DNA of 36,321 nucleotides, taken from positions 42,666 through 78,986 of the forward strand of contig MELN01000020.1 of NCBI GenBank assembly GCA_001768675.1, in the 5' to 3' direction. A program made the position numbers and the translations under genes. The first letter of the stretch is position 1. Each line of letters starts with the position of its first letter. Shown in pieces: positions 31,546 through 36,321 of the stretch. This DNA is from Actinobacteria bacterium RBG_16_64_13 (GTDB taxonomy: Bacteria > Actinomycetota > Thermoleophilia > RBG-16-64-13). Under the pieces are notes generated by a model. That model was not told where the DNA came from, did no database searches, and worked only from the letters and a program-made list of their open reading frames with translations.

Positions 31546-31898
31546 GCATTCAGGATAGTCACAACGCGATGCGGGCGCGACGCGCAGTCCGTGTGCGCAG
31601 CAAGGTGCGCGGCACGGCCGACCGTCCCCGTCTTTCCGTCTTCCGGTCCAACCGGGCCGTCTGGGCGCAGGTCATCGATGATGGCACTGGTCGCACTCTG
31701 GCCAGCGCCGGCAGCGTCCATGTGACCGAGAAAGGCCTGTCGAAGAAGGATCAAGCCGCGAAAGTCGGCGAGCTTCTGGCCCAACGGGCCAAAGCGGCCG
31801 GTGTGGAGCGGGTAGTGTTCGACAGGGGTCCGTACCTGTATCACGGTCGAGTAAGAGCTCTGGCGGACGGTGCTCGCCAGGCCGGCCTGGACTTCTGA
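31542..31898 (+). CDS. rplR: 50S ribosomal protein L18
   Basis: uL18, 118 residues, carries 5S rRNA into the large subunit with L5. RVRSKVRGTADRPRLSVFRSN (split over the first strands) and VVFDRGPYLYHGRVRALADGAR are typical. The frame is open 20 codons upstream, but ATG 31542 has AGGAAGAGGAG just before it and gives the usual N-terminus. Confidence 0.95.
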   Translation: MSIQDSHNAMRARRAVRVRSKVRGTADRPRLSVFRSNRAVWAQVIDDGTGRTLASAGSVHVTEKGLSKKDQAAKVGELLAQRAKAAGVERVVFDRGPYLYHGRVRALADGARQAGLDF

Positions 31899-31917
31899 AG
31901 GAGAGTGAGGTAGCACT

Positions 31918-32469
31918 TTGGCACAGATCAAGGCAGATACGCTTAACCTTCAGGAGAGCGTGATCCACATCAACCGCGTGGCGAAGGTCGTCAAGGGCGG
32001 CCGGCGCTTCTCGTTCACGGCTCTGGTAGCAGTGGGAGACGGCGAGAGTACGGTTGGCATCGGCTACGGCAAGGCAAAAGAGGTTCCCCTTGCCATCCAG
32101 AAGGCCATCGAGGACGCTCGCAAGAACCTGTTTGTGGTGCCCAAGCATGGGACCACCATCACGCATGAGGTGCTCGGTCACTACGGGGCGGGCCGCGTGA
32201 TAATGCGGCCGGCTTCTGCAGGGACGGGCGTCATAGCGGGCGGTGGGGTTCGGGCTCTGCTCGAACTGGGAGGGGTCCGCGACGTCCTCACCAAGAGTCT
32301 GGGCACGACCAACCCTATCAACATGGTGCGCGCGGCCGAGCAGGGGCTTCGCGCCCTGCGCCGGCCCGAGGATATCGCCATGCAGCGCGGTAAGACGGTG
32401 CGAGAGATCGTAGGTATGCGTCCGGTCGAGGCACCGGCGCCTGCAGCGGCAGCCCCGGCCGGGGAGTGA
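31918..32469 (+). CDS. rpsE: 30S ribosomal protein S5
   Basis: uS5, 183 residues, at the mRNA entry and decoding area. VVKGGRRFSFTALVAVGDG (about 24-42), the loop where spectinomycin resistance arises, is normal. An Ala/Pro-rich tail follows residue 170. TTG start with GAGGT about 8 nt upstream. Confidence 0.95.
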   Translation: MAQIKADTLNLQESVIHINRVAKVVKGGRRFSFTALVAVGDGESTVGIGYGKAKEVPLAIQKAIEDARKNLFVVPKHGTTITHEVLGHYGAGRVIMRPASAGTGVIAGGGVRALLELGGVRDVLTKSLGTTNPINMVRAAEQGLRALRRPEDIAMQRGKTVREIVGMRPVEAPAPAAAAPAGE

Positions 32470-32473
32470 CGAG

Positions 32474-32665
32474 ATGTTGAAGATCACTCAGGTCAAGAGC
32501 CGCATCAATCGCAAGAAGGACCACAAGGCCACACTTGACGCGCTGGGCATCAGCCGCATGTGGCAGACGGTCTACCACGAAGACACGCCGGTCATCCGGG
32601 GCATGGTGCGGAAGATCCGCTACATGGTCCAGGTGGACGAGGTCGAAATCAAGGACAAAGGATAG
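32474..32665 (+). CDS. rpmD: 50S ribosomal protein L30
   Basis: uL30, 63 residues. KITQVKSRINRKKDHKATL and the family-typical HEDTPVIRGMVRKIRYMV are present. Starts 4 nt after rpsE. Confidence 0.94.
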   Translation: MLKITQVKSRINRKKDHKATLDALGISRMWQTVYHEDTPVIRGMVRKIRYMVQVDEVEIKDKG

Positions 32666-32667
32666 AG

Positions 32668-33141
32668 ATGGCAGACATCTTCCTGCACAATCTGCAGCCC
32701 GACCCCGGGGCCCGGCACAGCAAGAAACGCGTGGGCCGGGGAGAGGGTTCAGGCGTGGGCAAGACGTCGGGCCGGGGCCACAAGGGTTCCAAGCAACGGT
32801 CAGGCGGCCAGATCTCGCCCCGGTACGAGGGCGGTCAGATGCCCTTGCACATGAGGCTGCCCAAACTGCGCGGTCCGCTGGCCAAGACGGCTATGCCGAT
32901 AGGTCCGTTCCGCACTTATATGACGCCCATCAACCTCTCCCGGCTCGCGGTGTTCGCGGCGGGCGAGGTCGTGTCTCCGGAAGCACTGCTGGAGAAGGGC
33001 ATCATCAAGAAGCTTGACGAGAGGGTCAAGATCCTGGCGACGGGTGAACTGACGCAGCCTCTTACCATCAAAGCTCACGGCTTCAGCGCTTCGGCTCTGG
33101 CCAAGATCGAGGCTGCCGGCGGCACGGCGGAAGTGATCTAG
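32668..33141 (+). CDS. rplO: 50S ribosomal protein L15
   Basis: uL15, 157 residues. The Gly/Arg/Lys-rich N-terminal tail (KKRVGRGEGSGVGKTSGRG, about 19-37) threads into 23S rRNA and the C-terminal globular part ends KIEAAGGTAEVI. The frame is open 36 codons upstream inside rpmD; ATG 32668, 2 nt after the rpmD stop, gives the family start. Confidence 0.95.
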   Translation: MADIFLHNLQPDPGARHSKKRVGRGEGSGVGKTSGRGHKGSKQRSGGQISPRYEGGQMPLHMRLPKLRGPLAKTAMPIGPFRTYMTPINLSRLAVFAAGEVVSPEALLEKGIIKKLDERVKILATGELTQPLTIKAHGFSASALAKIEAAGGTAEVI

Positions 33142-33186
33142 TAGGATGCGGACCCTCGACGTGCGGACCATAGGGGTGAGAACCTG

Positions 33187-34437
33187 ATGTTCCAGTCTTT
33201 GCTCAACGCCTGGCGGCTCCCGGATCTTCGGAAGAAGCTCCTGTTCACGGCCATGATCATCGCGATCTACCGGCTTGGCTGCTACATCCCGGTGCCGGGC
33301 GTCAGCGTTTCCTCCATCAAGGAGATGTTCAACACCGGAGGAGTGTTCGACTTCTACGATCTCTTCAGCGGCGGCGGTCTGCAACGGGTGGCCATCTTCG
33401 CCATGGGCATCATGCCCTATATCACCGCGTCGATCATCATGCAGTTGCTGACCATGGTGAGCCCTCGCCTCGAAGCGCTCATGAAGGAAGGGCCGGCTGG
33501 ACAGAAGAAGGTCAACCAGTACACCCGGTATTTCACCGTCGTCTTGGCGCTGATCGAGGCCGTCGGCTTCGTCTTCCTATTCCAGAAGTATGGCGCTTTC
33601 CCGCCTGAAGCTCCGCTTACGGCGCTGCGCTTCTTCCTCATCGTGCTCACCCTCACGGTCGGCACTGCTCTGGTCATGTGGCTCGGTGAGCTCATCACCC
33701 AGAGGGGTATCGGCAACGGCATCTCACTGATGATCTTCACCAGCATCGTGTCGCGGCTGCCAAGCGGTCTGCAGATGCTGTTCACCATGAACCCGGCCTA
33801 CTGGGTGGCCATGGGTGTCATCGCCCTGCTCGTTGTCGCCGCCGTCATCTTCGTGACCCAGGGACAGCGGCGCATCCCTGTGCAGTACGCCAAGCGGGTA
33901 GTGGGGCGAAAGGTCTACGGTGGGCAGAGTACCTATCTGCCTCTGCGCGTCAATATGGCCGGGGTCATCCCGGTGATCTTCGCCTCGTCGGTGCTCCTAT
34001 TCCCGGTGACGCTGGCGCAGATGGTCCCCTGGGGCTGGACGCAGAAGTTGGCCGAATGGGTGGGCCCAAACACGTGGTGGTACGTTGCGGTCGAGGTCAT
34101 TCTGATCGTCCTCTTCACCTACTTCTATACGGCTGTCCAGTTCAACCCCATCGACCAGGCGGACAACCTCAAGAAATACGGGGGCTTTGTCCCGGGCATC
34201 CGCCCAGGCCGGCCGACCGCGGCCTATCTCGACCGGGTTCTGACCCGCATCACTTTTCCCGGCGCCCTGTTCTTGGCCGCCATCGTGTTGCTCCCCACCG
34301 CGCTGATCAAGGGTATGAGCGTTCCCTTCTACTTCGGAGGTACCTCCATCTTGATCGTCGTGGGCGTGGCGCTCGACACCATGCAGCAGATGGAATCGCA
34401 GTTACTCATGCGGCACTACGAGGGCTTTCTCAAGTAG
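33187..34437 (+). CDS. secY: preprotein translocase subunit SecY
   Basis: SecY, 416 residues, the channel-forming membrane protein of SecYEG. About ten membrane segments are visible, starting with KLLFTAMIIAIYRLGCYIPVPG. The plug and loop region includes SGGGLQRVAIFAMGIMPYITASIIMQL (in order), and the cytosolic GQRRIPVQYAKR loop that contacts SecA and ribosome is conserved. ATG follows GGTGAG. Its partner SecE is encoded about 25 kb upstream in the same direction. Confidence 0.96.
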   Translation: MFQSLLNAWRLPDLRKKLLFTAMIIAIYRLGCYIPVPGVSVSSIKEMFNTGGVFDFYDLFSGGGLQRVAIFAMGIMPYITASIIMQLLTMVSPRLEALMKEGPAGQKKVNQYTRYFTVVLALIEAVGFVFLFQKYGAFPPEAPLTALRFFLIVLTLTVGTALVMWLGELITQRGIGNGISLMIFTSIVSRLPSGLQMLFTMNPAYWVAMGVIALLVVAAVIFVTQGQRRIPVQYAKRVVGRKVYGGQSTYLPLRVNMAGVIPVIFASSVLLFPVTLAQMVPWGWTQKLAEWVGPNTWWYVAVEVILIVLFTYFYTAVQFNPIDQADNLKKYGGFVPGIRPGRPTAAYLDRVLTRITFPGALFLAAIVLLPTALIKGMSVPFYFGGTSILIVVGVALDTMQQMESQLLMRHYEGFLK

Positions 34438-34464
34438 CCCGGGCCAAGTGAAAGGATAAGCAAC

Positions 34465-35127
34465 GTGAGTCAATTCAACCTCATCCTGCTCGGACCGCCC
34501 GGCGCGGGTAAAGGCACCCAAGCCGGCCGCATCGTGGCCGAGTACGGTATCCCTCACATCTCCACGGGGGATATCCTGCGCTCGGCCGTGAAGAACCAGA
34601 CGCAGATGGGGCTCGAGGCCAAGAAGTACATGGACGCCGGTGAGTTGGTGCCCGACAGCGTGGTGATCGGCATCGTCAAGGATCGTTTGCAGGAGCCGGA
34701 CACGGCCAAGGGCTTCCTGATGGACGGTTTCCCGCGCACCATCCCCCAGGCCCAAGCCCTGGACGCGGGGTTGGACGATCTCGGCCGCGCCGTCACCAAA
34801 ACTCTGGTCCTCCTCGCCGATGAGGAGTTGCTCGTGGCGCGGCTGACCGGGCGCCGCATCTGCCGCTCGTGCCAGGCTCCATTCCATGTGCTGTTCAACC
34901 TTCCCAAGGCCGAGGGCGTGTGCGACGTGTGTGACGGCGAGCTGTATCAACGCGATGACGACACCGAAGCTACGGTGCGCAACCGGCTGGAGGTCTACCG
35001 CAACCAGACCGAGCCGCTCATCGGCTACTACGACGAGGCCGGGGTGGTGGCCCGTATCGACGGCACCCAGGCGCCGGAGAAGACGTACGAGGACATTCGC
35101 ATGGCCTTGGGCCCGGCCGGCGCGTGA
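34465..35127 (+). CDS. adk: adenylate kinase, zinc-LID type
   Basis: Adenylate kinase, 220 residues, interconverts 2 ADP with ATP and AMP. The P-loop is GPPGAGKGTQ (10-19), the NMP-binding part has STGDILR, and DGFPRT lies at 87-92. The LID carries Cys133/Cys136 and Cys153/Cys156, a structural zinc site, as in Gram-positive long-form enzymes. GTG start after GAAAGGA. Confidence 0.96.
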   Translation: MSQFNLILLGPPGAGKGTQAGRIVAEYGIPHISTGDILRSAVKNQTQMGLEAKKYMDAGELVPDSVVIGIVKDRLQEPDTAKGFLMDGFPRTIPQAQALDAGLDDLGRAVTKTLVLLADEELLVARLTGRRICRSCQAPFHVLFNLPKAEGVCDVCDGELYQRDDDTEATVRNRLEVYRNQTEPLIGYYDEAGVVARIDGTQAPEKTYEDIRMALGPAGA

Positions 35128-35166
35128 TCTCGCTGATGATGGAGTGGCGGGGGTAGTAGTCGCGCT

Positions 35167-35928
35167 GTGATCATCCGGAAGTCACAGGCCGAGATAGAAA
35201 AGATGGCCCGAGCGGGAGCGGTGGTCTGGGGGTGCCTAGACCTTCTGGGACGCAAGATAGAACCGGGCATCACGACGAAAGAGTTGGATCGTTTGGCGGA
35301 GAAGTACATAAGAGACAAGGGCGGAGTGCCGACCTTCAAGGGCTACCGGGGTTTCCCGGGGTCTATCTGCGCGTCTCCTAACGACATGGTGGTCCACGGC
35401 ATCCCGGGCAAGGTCCGGCTTCGCGAAGGCGACGTGCTCGGGGTCGATGTGGGTGTCACCATGGACGGGTACATCGCCGACGGGGCTACCACGTTCCCCG
35501 TGGGAGAGATCTCGGCGAAAGCGCACGAGCTGCTTCGGGTCACCGAGGAGTCGCTGTCCAAGGGGATCGCTCAGTGCCGGATAGGCAATCGTGTGGGCGA
35601 TATCTCTCACGCCGTCCAGACCCACGCGGAGGCCCACGGGTTTTCCGTGGTCGAGAGCATGGTCGGCCATGGAGTTGGCCGCGAGATGCACGAGGATCCG
35701 CAGGTCCCCAACTTTGGTCCGGCGGGCCAGGGACCGGAACTCCGCGAAGGCATGGTGCTCGCCATCGAGCCGATGGTGAATTTTGGTGGCTTCGAAGTGG
35801 AGATGGGAGACGATTCGTGGGCCATCTACACCAAAGATGGCGGTCTGTCGGCTCATTTCGAGCACACCGTGGCCATCACCAAGCACGGGCCGCGCATCCT
35901 TACCACGGCTGAAGTAGCGGGAGGCTAG
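35167..35928 (+). CDS. map: methionine aminopeptidase, type I
   Basis: Type I MetAP, 253 residues, removes initiator Met. The five metal ligands are in exact register with the E. coli enzyme minus three: Asp94, Asp105, His168, Glu201 and Glu232. Supporting motifs are SPNDMVVHGIPG, GHGVGREMHE and EHTVAIT. GTG start with only a weak G-rich binding site. The adk-map-infA-rpmJ order is standard for Gram-positive lineages. Confidence 0.95.
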   Translation: MIIRKSQAEIEKMARAGAVVWGCLDLLGRKIEPGITTKELDRLAEKYIRDKGGVPTFKGYRGFPGSICASPNDMVVHGIPGKVRLREGDVLGVDVGVTMDGYIADGATTFPVGEISAKAHELLRVTEESLSKGIAQCRIGNRVGDISHAVQTHAEAHGFSVVESMVGHGVGREMHEDPQVPNFGPAGQGPELREGMVLAIEPMVNFGGFEVEMGDDSWAIYTKDGGLSAHFEHTVAITKHGPRILTTAEVAGG

Positions 35929-35943
35929 CAGGATGAGGCCTTG

Positions 35944-35952
35944 TGCTAAGAT
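35944..35952 (+). promoter_or_regulatory. possible extended -10 box before infA
   Basis: TG-C-TAAGAT (35944-35952) resembles an extended -10 element in the 77-nt map-infA gap. There is no recognisable -35. The gap is the longest in the last 4 kb, which makes a separate infA start plausible but not proven. Confidence 0.3.
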
Positions 35953-36005
35953 AGACGGCCGGCTGCGGCTTCGCTGGGAAGCGAGATCCAAGTGGGTGGC
36001 GAACT

Positions 36006-36227
36006 GTGTCTCCTAAGGAAGAAGCCATAGAGCTCGAGGGCGAGGTCGTAGAAGCCCTGCCCAACACGATGTTCAGGGTGAAGCTCGACAACGAGCTGGA
36101 GATACTGGCGCATATATCCGGCAAGATGCGCATGAACTACATACGGATACTGCCCGGAGATAGAGTCAAAGTGGAGTTATCGCCTTATGATCTGACCCGG
36201 GGTCGGATCACGTATCGGTTCAAGTAG
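36006..36227 (+). CDS. infA: translation initiation factor IF-1
   Basis: IF-1, 73 residues, an OB-fold protein that blocks the A site during initiation. LEGEVVEALPNTMFRVKL (about 10-27), HISGKMRMNYIRILPGD and the C-terminal DLTRGRITYRFK are diagnostic. GTG start. Confidence 0.96.
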   Translation: MSPKEEAIELEGEVVEALPNTMFRVKLDNELEILAHISGKMRMNYIRILPGDRVKVELSPYDLTRGRITYRFK

Positions 36228-36241
36228 AGGAAGGGCGCTAA

Positions 36242-36321
36242 ATGAAAGTCAGAGCGTCGGTAAAACCGATGTGCGAAAAGTGCAAGATAGTGCGGCGGCG
36301 GGGCGTGGTTCTGGTCATCTG
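36242..36321 (+). CDS. rpmJ: 50S ribosomal protein L36 (cut by the window end)
   Basis: The first 26 codons of bL36 are present (MKVRASVKPMCEKCKIVRRR onward), ending in the first two bases of the expected third Cys codon. Cys11 and Cys14 show the zinc-binding form. The full protein is normally 37 residues. ATG lies 14 nt after the infA stop with AGGAAGGG upstream. Confidence 0.95.
   Translation, partial: MKVRASVKPMCEKCKIVRRRGVVLVI

Overview
The window is a high-GC bacterial chromosome segment, most likely from an anaerobic or facultatively anaerobic member of the Actinomycetota; I cannot fix the class. The clues are the order tRNA-Thr, tRNA-Met, rpmG, tRNA-Trp, secE, nusG, rplK, rplA, an RpoC with an actinobacterial-style helical insertion near residues 145-260, an RpoB C-terminus that follows the actinobacterial pattern, and frequent GTG/TTG starts. 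No mobile element, CRISPR array or rRNA gene is visible.

Region 1 (about 1-7130) is metabolic. A two-gene molybdoenzyme closely resembling pyrogallol-phloroglucinol transhydroxylase (large subunit 203-2728, three-cluster ferredoxin-like small subunit 2733-3572) is followed by a thiolase (3619-4815). This suggests anaerobic trihydroxybenzene breakdown ending in acetyl-CoA. A convergent stand-alone B3/4 (PheT-type) domain protein shares with the thiolase a 24-bp perfect inverted repeat that carries both stop codons. A LarA-type nickel-pincer racemase follows (5840-7129). The AT-rich region at 88-150 looks like a regulated, possibly divergent promoter.

Region 2 (7126-8207) holds tRNA-Tyr(GTA), tRNA-Thr(GGT), tRNA-Met(CAT), rpmG, tRNA-Trp(CCA) and secE.

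Region 3 (8250-36321) is an almost unbroken run of information-processing genes joining the classical rif, str, S10 and spc clusters: nusG-rplKAJL-rpoBC, rpsLG-fusA-tuf, rpsJ-rplCDWB-rpsS-rplV-rpsC-rplP-rpmC-rpsQ, rplNXE-rpsZ-rpsH-rplF, rplR-rpsE-rpmD-rplO-secY-adk-map-infA-rpmJ (cut by the window end). Control elements include a promoter, L10 leader and attenuator-like hairpin before rplJ, a folded rplL-rpoB spacer, and a good promoter with a 16-bp palindrome before rpsL.

The most unusual observation is that RpoC (beta prime) ends in a clear copy of the C-terminal domain normally found on the RNA polymerase alpha subunit (residues about 1347-1404). Other points are rplE, which reads as two frames separated by one missing base; a 180-nt insertion between rplF and rplR holding either a coupled 56-codon ORF or a structured RNA; Arg at position 88 of S12, a known streptomycin-resistance position; and a three-cysteine insertion in EF-Tu.
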